Made by a program: the position numbers and the translations under genes. Below, one piece after another: positions 11,113-24,660 of a stretch of DNA of 64,000 bases (positions are counted from its first letter, which is position 1; every line of letters starts with the position of its first letter). Under the pieces are notes generated by a model. The model was not told the DNA's origin. It worked only from the letters and a program-made list of their open reading frames with translations, and did not search any database. Origin of the DNA: Artocarpus heterophyllus. Its lineage: Eukaryota > Streptophyta > Magnoliopsida > Rosales > Moraceae. The DNA lies in contig CM046333.1 of assembly GCA_025403435.1 (NCBI GenBank), positions 15,773,770 to 15,837,769 of the forward strand, in the 5' to 3' direction.

Positions 11113-12150
11113 ATTTTCAGTTATTTACCACTATTAATTGTTGGGTGAGTACTTAAATTCTCTCTCAGTATAATTTTTTTTTATTTTTTTCCCTTTTTGA
11201 ATCTGGGATGAGAAATTCGAACTCTATAATCTTTGGTAGAGTCGGGTGTGTTACGCCTCCAACCACATTTTTTTTTTTGGTTGATGTTTAATCTTAGCAA
11301 AGAACTGAGTTTTCTTTTGGGCGTGTGTGATTGTACGGTCTTTTCAGGTCCTCCTACCGTTGAATTATGAAGTAATTAAGAAATTGGATCGAAAGGCATT
11401 TCCAATCTCTCATTGTGTCTCGTTTGAGCTACTGATCCTTTTGGCCTCCCAACATTCTCTATATTGATTTTTTCTTTCTTATTTTCTCTTTTTTTTATTT
11501 CTATTTCTATATCTATTTTTATTTCTAGATGTGTATTTATCTTCCGGTGGTGAAGTAATCTGTGTTCAATTAAAGCCAAATCATAATTTGGCATTTTGTG
11601 AGCTATAGGAATGTAGTTTTTGCTATTATTGATATATCTATCATATATATATATATGTTTGATTCTACTCTAGAATTTATGAAAGAAACTAGTACTGTCT
11701 TTTTAGCGTTCTTCTCTTTTTATTTAGCTATGCAATTTTTTTTAATAGTTTTTACTATAAAACATATATTTCTGCGTTATTAACACACAAGTAATATTAG
11801 ATTCTCTACTCCCTCCATCAAAGAGAAAGCAAGAAGCAGATGTTCCTGAAAGTGGTCCAACAAATTTTTGACCTAAAATTTCTGAATCAGATATTGCCCA
11901 TATCTGCTTAAAGCAAACAAAAGTATTTGTCAAAAATAATTTCAAAGGTAGCTATCCATTATGGACCACATTCAGGTCTTTTTTGGCTAAAACATTTTCA
12001 ACATATATAAATCATAAAGTATTAAAAGTCCGATATAGTTTAAACTTGATTAGAGCTGTAAAAGCTAGGCACATTGGGACAACATTATATATGCTTAAAG
12101 CATAATAATATTTTCAAAAGATAAGTAATTATATATGGGATTAGAATCAG
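11113..12150. other. 3' flank of the zinc-finger gene and AT-rich spacer
   Basis: 3'-UTR sequence is expected at the left. The remainder shows no supported gene; a recognisable Copia relic begins near 12150. Confidence 0.4.
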
Positions 12151-12952
12151 ATGTATATATTGCTTCAATAATACAGGAATCGATGTCAAATGAGCTCCGT
12201 AAATGTAGAGTAGTCCCGCAATACACAATGCCAAATAAACTCTACATGAACGGTGTTACTGAGAGATAAATAGAACACTTAAGGACATTGTGAGAAGTAT
12301 GATCAGTCATTCTTTTTTATCTGCATCGCTTTGGAGAGAAGCACTAAAGATTGCACATATATTCTTAACAAGGTTCCAAGCAAAACGATCCTATTATGAA
12401 CTATAGACAAGTAAGAAGCCTAGAATTAAGCACTTACACATTTGGGGATGTCTAACTGAGGCACGAGCTTATAGGCTAAATGAAAAGAAATTGAACTCAA
12501 GAACAGTTAGTTGCTACTTTGTTGGATACGCTGAGCCTTCTCGGGGCTTTAAGTTTTATAATCCCACTACCAAGTCCTTCTTTGAAATGGGAAATGCGAT
12601 TCCTTAAAGATGTTGAGTTTGGAAATGAAGATAAATTAAGGAATGTTGTCTTTGAGAAGAAATTGCTATTGACAATTGTCAGGCTCTAATTTCTACCATT
12701 GTTCAAGATGCAACTGCGGTATAAGATAACAATGATTAGGTTGCTATTCCTGACATTATTCTAGAACAAAACAACAATGAGATTATTCCCAATGCATCAA
12801 TAGAACAAACTCAACAACCTCAAGAAATGCCATTAAGGAGATCTACTAGAAATAGGAGAAGTGTGATTTCGGATTATTATATCATCTTTTTCCAAGAACA
12901 TGAAGTTGATGTAGGCTTAGCAGAAGATAATTCAATCAACTTCTAACAAACT

Positions 12953-13756
12953 TTGCAAAGTTCAAACTCTCAAAAATGGATTGATGCCATGCAAGATGAG
13001 ATAAAATACATGAAAGACAATGATGTTTGGGATCTTGTAGAGTTACCTAAAGGAGCGAATCCTATTGGTTGCAAATGGATATTTGAAACCAAGAAAGATT
13101 CTAAAAGCAATGTTGAAAAATATAAAGCTCATCTAGTCACTAAGGGTTTCACTCAAAAGAAAAACATAAATTATAAAAAGACTTTCTCTCCGGTTTTATC
13201 AAAATACTCTTTTGGGACAATAATAGCACTTATGGCTTATTCTGAATTAGAGCTACATCAGATCGATGTTAAGACCATATTTCTCAATTGAGACATTGAT
13301 GAGACGATTTATATGGTTTAGCTAGAAAGTTTTGTACATGGAAATCCAAAGTCTAGTCTGCAAATTAAAGAAATCCATCTATAGTCTCAAATAAGTTTCA
13401 CGTCAATGGTATTACAAGTTTCATCAAGTAATTATCTCGTATGGTTTTGACGTAAATATGGTTAATAATTGTGTATGCCACAAGTTCAGTGGGAATAAAT
13501 TTATCTTTTGATTTTATACGTTGATGATATTTTGCTTGCTAGTAGTGATATAGGCCTATTGCATGAAACCAAGAGATTTCTGACAGAATTTTGAGATGAA
13601 AGATCTTAGAGGCGCTTCTTTTGTATTAGGTATACAGATACTGCAATATCGCTTTTGAGGTATCATTGGGTTATCACAAAAGAGTTATATTGAAAAAGTA
13701 TGAAGGATTGATCATCAGAAGATATAGCTAAAGGAGACAAGATCAGTCTAAGTCAA
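12953..13756 (+). pseudogene. Copia reverse transcriptase remnant
   Basis: The open segment 12953-13291 carries the RT entry motifs W-DLVELPKGANPIGCKW, a degraded LVTKGFTQKK and QIDVKTIFLN. Beyond an in-frame stop, traces continue in shifting frames and include the catalytic YVDDILL near 13525. The frame ends at the insertion, in the linker before PYASAVGSLMY. The element is non-functional. Confidence 0.8.
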
Positions 13757-16700
13757 TATTACAATCCACCTTTTCAAGTCATTACTTAGCTTTCTTAAAC
13801 TTGATTTCTTAGTTTAAATCTTACTTACCTGCAAGCAAAATACTGACTAATTTTTTTTTCTTAAACATATTTTAAACTGTTGTGACTTTTGTTGTAACAG
13901 AATTTAAGACATGGCTTAACATTTGACTTTGAAATCATTCAAAACGCTTCTTAAAACTCATTAAAAAAAATTTGCTTCTTTAAAAACTTTTTAAAGCATT
14001 TTCGATCTTTGATTTTAATATAGTAGAAAACTTTTTCTTTAAGTAGCAGAAAACCACAATAGTGGTGTTTATACCAACTTTCATGTCTATTCATCACAAC
14101 ACTATGCTCTTTAACTAGTCTTCTTGGTCTCCCGTAGGACTATCTATAATATGAAAGAATTTATAATAAGCTTATGCTCAGTAAGTTCAAACATAATCTC
14201 ACAAAACATTAAATCTTTCTTTATAAAATTTTCATCTTAAAATCTTTTGTCGTAAAGCATCTTACTTGTAACATTTCTTGTAAACATTCTTCAAAAAATG
14301 TTTTTCATAAATATTTGTCACAAAACGTTTCTATGGAACATTCGTCATAAGAGTATTACTTAAAAGAAATGCAAGCAATATCATAATGCATGATTATATA
14401 TGCTAAATTATGAACTTGTTATTATCTTTCTTAACTTACTTAAATTTCTTATCATCATTCTTTTTGTTTCTTTATCTTGTGAATTTAAGTGCTTGTACCA
14501 ACATCATTAATTAGGAAGGCATAATGCTTCCCTTATGGAAGACTTAAGACCATCGAACAATGAGGTCATAACTTTTACATAACTTGTAAATCTCACATCC
14601 AGAAAGCTGGTACGACACTTACTTTTCTTTAACATATAGGTTTAGATTATTGATCTTGTAATCTTAGTGAATATTATGTATAACATAACTTAACGTCTAA
14701 ATCATTAAACATAACAATTGCAATCACAATGCAAATCATGACTTGAACTTTAAAACATTATGCATAACAAATGCCATACATTTCAAATATTTATAAAATA
14801 TTTGAAATTCAATTTCTTTATGTTATAGGTGAGGTTTGAAACTTATCTAGACATCGTTCTAGTGTTTTCATTTTATTCATGTTCCTTTTTATTAGTCGGT
14901 TTTTGTGTCCAGTTTAAACAACACCCGACTATTAGCTAACCTTTTGTATTATTGATCTACTCGATTGATGACAAAATTTAAACATTAAACGTCCATTCTT
15001 TTTACTTAGCCTCATTACTTATTAGTTCATTTATCTGTCACATAACTTGAATGTTCCTTGATCGACTTCCACGTCTTACTAGATGGTTTCATTACTTAAT
15101 CCAATACGAAACATTTTTTGTCTAAAGGCATTTCGCTAATTTGGAAGGCTCGGGTCCATTTAGCGGCTATATAAAAAATAACGATTTTACCTTTAAAGGA
15201 TTTTTAATAAGCCACGTAACTTTAACAAACTTCTCATTTCACGTTACCTTCTTGACTCTTATGAGTAATAGAAAAATTTCCGCTAAGGGTCATTTTCTTA
15301 AATTAGGCATTTTGGGGTCCTTTTAGCCATTTTACAAAAAATGACCATTTTGTACTTGATAGGTCTTAGAAAACTTTCGGAACCCATTTTAAACAAAACT
15401 TAAATTTCCTTGATTCTTATAACATTATGAAAAACCAAACATTGTGGAAAAACTACTTTATGGTTTTAAGCCGTAATACAAAAATCTTGACAATTACACC
15501 CTTAACATTGTTATCTTTTCTTTCCTTAGTAAAAACCTTAAATCCTTTCAAACTTAACATCTATCATTACTCACTGCCCATAGTAGTATAGAAAATCAGC
15601 ATTTTATAGTGAAAATTCCCATTCATATATTTTTACAGTTTTGGCCCAAACACAAAAATCTTGACATTTTTTCCCCCAGGACCAAGGACGACCGCTTTAT
15701 TCCTTAACCTCTAGTTTTTTCAAGGATTAAAACTTTCTAAAGCTCTTTGGCCTAATTCAAATCATTTGAAATTGTTTTTCTTTTTACAAAATTTTGTGCC
15801 TAAAATCTTATAAAATTCATAATTTGAAATTGGTGCAGAATTTTCACAAGCTATCTGCAATTTCTAATAATTTTGATAAGATCTACAACTTTTATATTTT
15901 CAATTTTTTCAAAATCATTCATTTTAATGATGTTTTTGAAAAGGCAAAACCAAAATCAACATATTTCGGCTTGCTCTGATTAGAATTTAAGCAGGATTTC
16001 TTCACAAAGTTGTCCGACTTGATGTTTCCAATAAAATAAATGTTAAGTTTAGAGAATAATTCGAAATAAAGGGCCTCAAATATTTGATTCTTCAAAAATG
16101 CCCTTAAACACACTTTTTTAACGCCTTAACTAATCTTAGCTTAATTTTTTAGGTTTTAAATTCATTTTACCCCTTTCAAACATTTAATCAAGTACTTAAA
16201 ACATAAAATAATCATGTCATAACATTTTCTTTTTATGCCATGGTTGAAATCTTCATCAAGCACTTAAAATTTTTAAAAATATTTAAACTTGGTGTTTATG
16301 ACAAGGCTTTTCATAACTTCTTTTTTTGAGCATAAACCCTAGTTCCTATTCTCCACCACCATCATCATCATCATCATCACATACCATATAATCATATTAT
16401 AATGTCCTCTTAACATGTCATAGGTCATTATATTACAAAACCAATCATAGAACCCATGAAAATTAACAAACTTTCAAGACTAGGATTTGGGCTCTTATCA
16501 TGAGTTTTCTCAAGCTTTTAATCCTCCACATGAGTGCTTGGACTTTGCTAATCCTCCTTAGCAAAAACTATAACAAACTTCATGAAAATCCCACTAAAAC
16601 CCAAGCAAAAACACTAAAAATACTAAGAGAAAAGCTTAGGTTTTACCTCCAAAATTTTTTAAATCTTTCTTTACACCTCTTAGCTTTACTTCAAAGTATG

Positions 16701-17692
16701 ATTTGGAGGCTTGGGGTTATCAAAATTTTGAGAGAAAATATGGAGAGGGGCAGTTTTTGTAAGGAGAAGATGAGTTGTTTTCTTGTTTCATGAAGAAAAT
16801 TTGATGGAGCAAAAAGATAGGATTTTTTTCAACTAATACTTTTGACACATCATGGGCGCTAAAATGCCACAAAACTTGCCCCTCCTCATGTGGCTAGATC
16901 TGGTTTTACTAAGGGAAAGATGTGGCCAAATTTCCATCATAGAAGTGTCACTTTGATGGATATTTTCACTTAGCTCCTTAATTGCAAAAATAGCCAATCT
17001 AGGGACCAAATTGCAATTTTCAAAAAATTGGTCCCATACAAATCCAGAACCGGTTTCAAAGAGGGAGATGTTTTATTCTTTTCTAGCCTTAAGGTGTCCT
17101 TGTGGGTCCCATATTATTTTTACATAGTCCAAGTTTACACTAACAGTATTTTTCCCATATTACTGGTATACTTCATATATTGCAATATTCTTCTCTATAC
17201 AGTATATGAGGTTTTTTTTATTATTTTCCACACTAATCCTCATTCTTGAAATAGTATAATTTCTATATTGCTTAACTTTATACAGTATAATTTATGCATT
17301 GCTTAATCTACCAGCATAATTCTTATCCTGTATTACTCCATTATTGTATAATTTTTATATTTCTATACAGTATTTTGCTTAAACTATATTTCTATTTTAA
17401 AATCTATTGTAACACATTCTACAATATTTAAGCTTTCTCGCTTATTTTTATATCATTGCTTCCTTATTTAAGCCTATGGCATGACTTTTATCCTTAAAAA
17501 TCCTATTTTCACTTTTATAGAATTTGCCATAAAAAATCTCATTTAAACAATAATCCTTGTTACACTCTTATGCTCTTAAATATTTAATAAATTTTCGAGC
17601 ATAAACTTTAGCTAACAAAATTTGTATTTAAATTACTTAGCATAATTCTTAATTATTGCATATATAATGTATATAAATGCTCAGGTGTCATA
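13757..17692. mobile_element. 3.9 kb insertion in the Copia relic, probable large solo LTR
   Basis: Direct flanks GTCAA (13752-13756) and GTCAG (17693-17697) match at four of five bases, as expected for a decayed 5-bp target duplication. Removing the insert rejoins the Copia frame (...KGDKISLSQ then CPKNDLE...). The insert starts TATTAC and ends GTGTCATA, close to the TGTAAC...GTGTCACA ends of family A LTRs, and contains a TATGCTCAGTAAG word similar to one in them. Frames inside show no recognised protein. A minus-oriented solo LTR is inferred. Confidence 0.55.
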
Positions 17693-17697
17693 GTCAG

Positions 17698-18420
17698 TGC
17701 CCCAAGAATGACCTTGAAAGGAAAGAGATGCAAAAGATTCCTTATGCATCAGCTGTAGGAAGTCTTATGTATACTCAAGTTTGTACACGTCCATATATAA
17801 CCTTTATAGTGGGAGTATTGGGTAGATATTTGAGTAAGTTAGGGATGAAACATTGGAGAAGAACCAAACAGGGTATGCATTACTTGTAGAGAGGTAAAGA
17901 CTTCATACTCAGCTATCAAAGATCAGATAGCATGGAGATCATTAAGTATTATGATTTCGATTATGTTGGATGCCACAGTAAACATTCTACGCCAGGCTAT
18001 GTTTATATGCTAGTTAGAGGAGTTATTTCCTAGAAGAGTGCTAGGCAGACACTTATAGCTTCTTTCACCATGGCTGCAGAGTTTATAGCATGTTATGAAG
18101 CATTTAATCATTGGATATGGTTGCGGAACTTTGTCACTAAGTTGTGTATGATAAGTGGCATTGAAAGGCCATTAAAGATATATTGGGACAATAAATATCT
18201 AGTGCTATATTCCAACAACAATATAAGTTCTACAAAGTTAAAGTATATTGACATCAAGTTTCTAGTCGTTAAGGAGAAAGTTCAGAGTGGTCAGATTTCC
18301 ATAAATATAAGGACAAACTCTATGCTAGCAAATCTGCTAATTAAGAGTTTACTACCTAAGGTTTTTCATGAGCACATTGCTCATATGGATGTTGGTTTAT
18401 TTGATGATACTTTGGTTTAG
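17698..18420 (+). pseudogene. Copia RNase H remnant
   Basis: Contains PYASAVGSLMYTQVCTRP, then after a stop the RNase H region with TMAAEFIACYEA, the YWDNKYLV acidic motif and a terminal HIAHMDVGLFDD. Several stops are present. It is the continuation of the frame broken at 13756. Confidence 0.8.
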
Positions 18421-18860
18421 TGGGAGTTAACTTTGAATTTTCTATGTTTTATTTAAACATTTATATATTTGTTTTGATTTTCTGCAAAATAAGGTTGATG
18501 GTTTATGGCTTATCTCTAAATTTGTTTATTCTTTATATGTTGTTGTTTAAATTATTTTTAAAGATTTTGGATTGATTTCACTAAAGATTAAAATAGAACC
18601 AATTGGAAAGAGGCATGGTTGAGATCGCATTACATGTAATTTCTACACTACTCATCCATACTTGATCTATGTTATTGAATATATTGGTATGATGACCATT
18701 GAAGGTTTAGTTATAATTTTATGTGACGAAAGCCGCTTTGATTCTATACTAATATAGGAGATGGACTAGATTAGAACTAAAGTATACTGTAAAGATAAAT
18801 AGCATAAAGTTGCGCACCTAAAAAACTTGTGATGTAATTGTTTCAGGAATATATATAGCC

Positions 18861-18871
18861 AAGTGGGAGAT
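18861..18871 (+). other. Polypurine tract of the Copia relic
   Basis: AAGTGGGAGAT directly precedes the TGTTGGG LTR start, the standard plant Copia arrangement. Confidence 0.75.
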
Positions 18872-19377
18872 TGTTGGGAAATTTTAAGTTTCTCATTATG
18901 TTGTGGGCAACATATTAAACATAACAATTATATTATGGCTATTTAATTATAATGGGCTATTTTTAAGTGATCTATTTATGGAAAGCCCATATGCTACTAA
19001 CCGGATATGGGTTTAATAAGTGAATACCCAATACTGACCCAGCTACATTTTATAGTATCCTAGTAGAAAAGTATATAAAGGTATTATAAGTTATCGTCCC
19101 CACGACATTAAATTATTCTTTTAGCTTTCTCCTTTCCCTATTAAGAAGAGAAAGAACCCATTGAAGAACTAAGATGATCAGATTAAGGAAGATAATAACA
19201 TGTTTATCTATTATCACAATAATTCCCCACAAGAGTTAATAGTTGCTTCTATGGATACATGTATTTATTTTTAATTCAGTTTCTTAATACTCTGGCATGA
19301 TATGATCTTACAACTTTGATATTGAAATTCTAGGGTTCTACAGAATTAAGAATATTTTGGATTAAATATTTCTAACA
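18872..19377 (+). mobile_element. 3' LTR of the Copia relic
   Basis: About 506 bp from TGTTGGGAAATT to ATTTCTAACA, so TG...CA ends with a 6-bp imperfect terminal inverted repeat. No partner 5' LTR was found. Confidence 0.65.
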
Positions 19378-22216
19378 GTGAGAGATTTACACTGTTCATA
19401 GATCAAACTAATGGTTTGAACCATTATTCCAAACACCCTAATAAATATACCAGTTCATATGTGGGGCCTCACAAGTATATGTTTGATGGGGCCATATTAT
19501 GCCCTATGAGGCTAAGCAACATTTTTCTTTTGTTAAAGAAACTTTTATGGATCGTAAATAGGGTCATGTAATAGTAAGAATGTCTTTTCTTATTTCTTTT
19601 GATGATGTACTCAGGGGTCGATACTCCACAACCCCACTTTAGTACCCCAGCTCGACCAATGTATTGAGCAGCGTTGGGTATGTGGTGGCATGAGTAAAAC
19701 CTAGGCCCATCCTTTAGGTAGAAATCAGGTCCTTTCTATTCCAAAAAAGGATGAGGTAGGATGACACAAATGATCTCTTTTTTTTTTAGAAGAAAAAAAG
19801 AACTATTAAGATAGTACTTGCTTTGTTCATTTTATTTCTTTTCTCTACGAGTAAAAACTATTGTTTTAATTGGTGGATTAATTTTTGTACAAGATGCAAA
19901 ATTTCTCCCCCTTGTAGATTATATTGTTGAAAGTTAATACAATAGTTAAAAACTACAATTGAGTTTAAGAATTAAGTTACCATATCAAAGTTTTAACTGT
20001 TATAATATAAAACTTTTATATGCTACCGTTTAAAATAAAACTATATTTTAATATAAAATTTTTATATATTATAATGCTTAAGTTTTAACTTTAAATTTTA
20101 ACTTCGTCATTTTATTAATATGTAGTAAAAAAGTACAGTTTCTGCTTAAGTTTCCGCTTAAGTTTCCGCTGTTAAAGCAAAAACCTTCAAATTATACTTT
20201 TACTTCAAACGAAACATGCAATTTGAAGTGCATTACGCGTTCACTAATCTCCTACCACAGGGCCGTTTTCTGTGGCTATAATATCATTGCAAGTGCATTG
20301 GCGGCTCCTGCGTTGCCTACGACTGAGCGTCACACTATATATGAAAAGCTGTGATCTCTGAAAAAGCAGGGGTTGAGTATAGACACAATAATTAGTTTCG
20401 TACAGAATTAAAGGGTACCACTTATATTTTCGCCACGAAGCGGATCAGATTTATAGTACATTTTGTCACATACACACACACACACACATTTTGTCACGTA
20501 AATATTAATATTAATATGAGTCTTGCACTAGTTTGATATACATATGCTAGCACACTGTATGGTGGTGTTCCACAACTGTTTTTTGCCTTCTGAGCTTTGA
20601 AAGTGTTTAAATAACTTGTTAAAAGAGTTTTAATTTCTAAAAAAGCTTCCGGTTTAAAGTATTTCACTCACCGAAAAAGCCACATTTTTTTTTCTGCGTA
20701 ATTACTAGCTAGAAGCAAAATAAAAAACTCTGCCAAAGAAGTCTAAAAATAAATATTGTTTCTTTTTTTCTTGTCTAATATTTCTAATTTGCTAAATAAT
20801 AGATTCAGATATGGTTTTCGTTATTGACCTTGATTTAATTCATGATAGATAGACTCATGGAATTAAGATTCAAATAACCTATCTAATTTTGATGTATGAA
20901 ACAATGACTAACCACTAAATGTTTCATCAATTTGTTGTCCCAAATGATGTGTATATTTGACGGTGAATATGCAGATAATGTGTTTTGCAATATTGTGGAT
21001 AATCTTTTTCCTATATCTATGTATATATGTTAATTAATTAGTACTTTTACTCTATTACAATACCTTTGATTATGTTTTGTTTATTCTCTATTTAGTACTT
21101 TCTAATTAAACGTAATTGTTTGTAGTCATTGGATAAAATAAAAGAGGTCAACCAGAAAAAAAAGGAGTTTTTGTGAATAAATTACCATTATCGCTAATTA
21201 AAGATGTTTACAAAAGTAAGATAAAGACCATTATCTATAAAGAAATTATTGACAAATGAATGAGCATAATACTTTAAACCAAGTAAATTAAACAAGGTAT
21301 ATATATGGGTCAAGCATTAATCATTTGTGCTTATTTTACTTGGTCATTTTGGCAAGAAAAGAAAAAGGATGAATAGCCCAAGGCGTCCGGATACCATTGT
21401 ATTCAGGTCTTTACTTAGTGGTGGGGTTTAACTTCGATAATTCTAATGAACTTCGACAAAGTTCATATATATATATATTAGACACACACATATACTTTAA
21501 AATATTAAGTATATTAAAGACATGAAACCCTCACATAGGATTCCAAACTTTTAAGATAACACCTTTCATGGGTTCCCTCATTGACCTCATGGGTAGCTTA
21601 GGTTTAGAATTTAGATGCAAATTCTAATAAGTTGGTCAAAAAGTAACCACAACACTCATTATTAGTACGTGTCTGCTACTACACTCCATTATATAGCTTT
21701 TAACAAGATTCTTTGGTTCACTTTAAGCTTATCCTTATGTTACTTCATATGCTTTGTTGATGTTAGTGAAGTATCTCCATTCAATCATGCATGTCACCTT
21801 CTGCACTAGATAGCAATCTCCAATTTGCTAGTACATGATTTCATCTTCAGCGCAATATAACATGCCATCACTATTGAGGCATAACGAGTACCAATCATAT
21901 ATAAAAATTTTGACCAACGGGATAAAGTAAATTATGTGTAGTTGATATTGCAAACATTTAGTAACGTGACATTTTTGACATTTATTCAATATGATACTAA
22001 CATATTACGGTCATAAACCCACAATTCGCATAGTTTTTGCATCTGCAATGTTATGTCTTTCTACTAAACTTTCCATTTGTTTTCCTTTTGTTTCTGATAT
22101 TAATTTTTCAGCACTTACCACTTCTGATTCGGTAGAGTTTGAAAAAAACAAGGGTGGCAACATGTGTGATTTGAACAAAAAGAATGGCTTTTTTTTAACC
22201 TTGCTTGTTTGACTAT
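19378..22216. other. Gene-poor AT-rich region
   Basis: No supported gene. It contains an (AC)n microsatellite at about 20472-20488 and AT runs near 21466. A small frame at 21991-22212 resembles nothing recognised. Confidence 0.4.
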
Positions 22217-22379
22217 GAGTTCGTTTGAGAAACTTGTTGGAACTTGAAGTTGAAACTTAACTATAGCATATGAGAGCGTTACACTATAGCATACTTTTGC
22301 TTTTCACTGTAGCATGTAAGAACTTTAAACTGTAACAGTTGAAATTTATTATTTCTAACGTATATCCCAAACGAACTTT
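22217..22379. mobile_element. MITE, 'GAGCTTTACACTG' family, copy 2
   Basis: Inverted ends AGTTCGTTTGAGA and the complement of CCCAAACGAACTT (AAGTTCGTTTGGG) enclose core sequences GCATATGAGAGCGTTACACTA and TGTAGCATGTAAGAACTTTA. Confidence 0.6.
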
Positions 22380-23265
22380 ATGTTGTTGCAAAGCAAGTCT
22401 ACAACATGTCATTGTTATGGGGTAGCGATTGAAACAGGATCTGATTTTTAGTTTGAATTTAGCATGGTTCTTATACTCAATATCAATATTCAATCAGCTA
22501 GCAAAGAAGACGAGGGTTTCTCCGAGCTGGGTCTTGATCTTTAACGCTTGTGGGTCACGATCTTACACAGTTGCTCGTGATCTCAACGGCGTCAGAGGTC
22601 GTCAAAGGGCGCAAAAGGAGAGGGGCGACATGGTGGGGGTGGGGTCACCAGCTGGGGTTAGGGTGGTTGGGCGCAGAGGTGGGGTCAACGGCGCACGAGG
22701 GGGGCGGTGGGCAGGGGCATTGGTTCACAGGTTTTTTGTTTTTTGTTTTGTTTTCTTTTTCTTTTTGTTAATTTTGATTTTTTTTGGGTAAAAATCAAAT
22801 CAATAGCTGTATTTTATTGTTTTTGAATCAATGTCTATGATTTATTTTTAATTTTTTAATGTATCAATTTTGAAGGGTGATTTAGTAATTTTAATTAAAA
22901 ATGGTATGTAATAATTTTTAACTGTCGAACTTAATGGTTTGACCGTTAAAATTGTCATTTGGTAATTAAAATGAAAGGTTGGAGTCTGTTCAGGTAAAAA
23001 AAAAGGTTGGGGACTGAAATAATACTTTCATTACAAGTTAGGACTAATGTGGCAATTATCCTAAGAGCTTTACACTGTTTGCTAACTACAACCATAGTTC
23101 TAACCAATGTTGCTAAACACGCTAAGTAAAGTTAATTAGTTGTGTAATTTTCTATTTGGGTGTTCAAAGGGAAAGTAGTATGCAACTGACTAAGGAAGAT
23201 TAATGAAGGCTCTTTCCTTGTTTTGCTATGTGATCTAGCCTAAGGTTTTAAGCTCACATATATAT
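22380..23265. other. GC-rich block in AT-rich surroundings; no gene recognised
   Basis: About 22510-22735 is unusually G-rich, with GGGGTGGGG and GGGGGGCGG words; frames across it in two phases give low-complexity Gly/Arg/Trp translations with no domain. The following 300 bp, to about 23060, resemble degraded inverted-repeat transposon sequence. Confidence 0.35.
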
Positions 23266-23385
23266 AGGGCGTTTGGCATAGGGCAGTCCGGACCATTTTT
23301 TTTTTTTGTTATGAACAGTGTAAAGCTCTCACATGCTACAGTAAAAAAAGTTCTAACCAATGATTCCTACCACCGCCAAATACCC
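23266..23385. mobile_element. MITE, 'GAGCTTTACACTG' family, copy 3
   Basis: Ends AGGGCGTTTGGCA and the complement of CGCCAAATACCCT match as terminal inverted repeats. The core is present on the other strand (CAGTGTAAAGCTCTCACAT). Confidence 0.6.
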
Positions 23386-24519
23386 TAATAATATAGAATC
23401 TAGAAGAAAATCCCCCTCTATTATTTTGTACGTTGTCAAAGTGCGTAAAACAACATGATATCTAAAGTTTTATATTGTTTCAAATTTATTTATTTTTTTT
23501 GCCTCTTTCATCGTAGCTTCCCAACAAGTGATTCCATGAGGGAAGATTTTCCCAATGAGTAGTATCAACTATCAAGAGACGATTTTTGCTAAAATTGGTA
23601 TGAGAATTGATCAGAACGACTATTTTCCCAACATATTCCAATATTCAGACAAAGGCATAGTACCTTTGTCAGAGCCACAATCTCCTGCTCGTGAAAGAAC
23701 AACTTGAACATCTTTTTATCCTGGTTTTTAATGCCAATTGGACCCAAAAGCCCCACTAAGAGCAGACAAATTAATTCAATGGATTAGTAAGTACAAATAC
23801 TCTCGGGAATTAATCAACACTGTGATAGTCAATGGTAGCAAAAACGAAGGAACTTTTATCCAATTCAATGCATGAAAAAATAACATTAGCTTTTTAAAGC
23901 TACCTCTTCCTTTTGTTTTTCCCCTCCTTTTTTTTTTCATAAGCCAAGCATGTTCAAGTTTTCATTAAAGTTCCACTTTCTTTCCTTTTTACGAGTTAAA
24001 GATACACGCCTAATTGTACACAAAAGTCAAAATATAATGGGCAATTGTGATCGCCAACTTGAAACAGCATTCTCCTTTATGTAGGGTGCTTTACTTTTTC
24101 TCTTTTCTTTTTCCCCCTCTTTTTTCCTTATCTTTTTCTTAGAGGGATTTCTTTTTCCCTGTACGACAATTTCCTTTACGTAGGGTGCTTTATTTAACCC
24201 GTTAGAGGTCAATTAGCTTATGAGTTATGTAAGCAGAAAATAGTAATAACGTTAGAGGTTTCCAATAAAAGCTTTGATGTTAAGAATGTGGATGAATTTG
24301 ATGTTAGAAATAATATAATTGCACGATACAAAATAACATGGTTAACTATGCAATGTCTATGGCTAGCTAGATTTGTTCATCTTTGAAATGAAGGGATCTT
24401 GCCGTAGGCAAGAAGATATTCTCGACATGGAGATTTGGAAAGACAAAGTGAGAGGCGATGTTAGCGTCGACATAGAATCAATTGAAGGTGCTACAACACT
24501 TTAGCATGATAAAACAATT
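23386..24519. other. Intergenic, nothing recognised
   Basis: AT-rich. A frame at 24027-24212 is Lys/Glu low complexity and is not called. A short repeat of a CTTTATGTAGGGTGCTTT-like phrase occurs at about 24075 and 24175. Confidence 0.35.
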
Positions 24520-24660
24520 AAATCAGTTCTAACTAATTTTTTTTTTTTTATAGTGTAAAGATCTCATGTGATCAGAAAAAAGTAAGTTATAGTGCAAAGC
24601 TCTCACATGCTACGGCTTTCAGTTTAAAATTTTCAGTTCTAACCACATTTTTCAAACACT
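24520..24660. mobile_element. MITE, 'GAGCTTTACACTG' family, copy 4 (degraded)
   Basis: Contains two copies of the core in the same orientation (AGTGTAAAGATCTCATGTG, then AGTGCAAAGCTCTCACATGC). Terminal repeats are weak, so the ends are approximate. Confidence 0.4.

Larger units (their letters stand above)
12150..19377 (+). mobile_element. Decayed Copia retrotransposon, 5'-truncated, split by an insertion
   Basis: Plus-strand pol remnants occur in the proper order: integrase C-terminal traces near 12180-12300, reverse transcriptase at 12950-13756, RNase H at 17693-18420, polypurine tract at 18861-18871 and a short 3' LTR at 18872-19377. The 5' LTR, gag and protease are missing. Many stops and frameshifts show that it is old. 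The insertion at 13757-17692 separates reverse transcriptase from RNase H. Confidence 0.8.

Noticed and set aside
16354..16378. (ATC)n run suggesting a His-rich protein or a CRISPR-like repeat
   Set aside because: A plain trinucleotide microsatellite inside the 3.9 kb insertion, with no spacers or coding frame.
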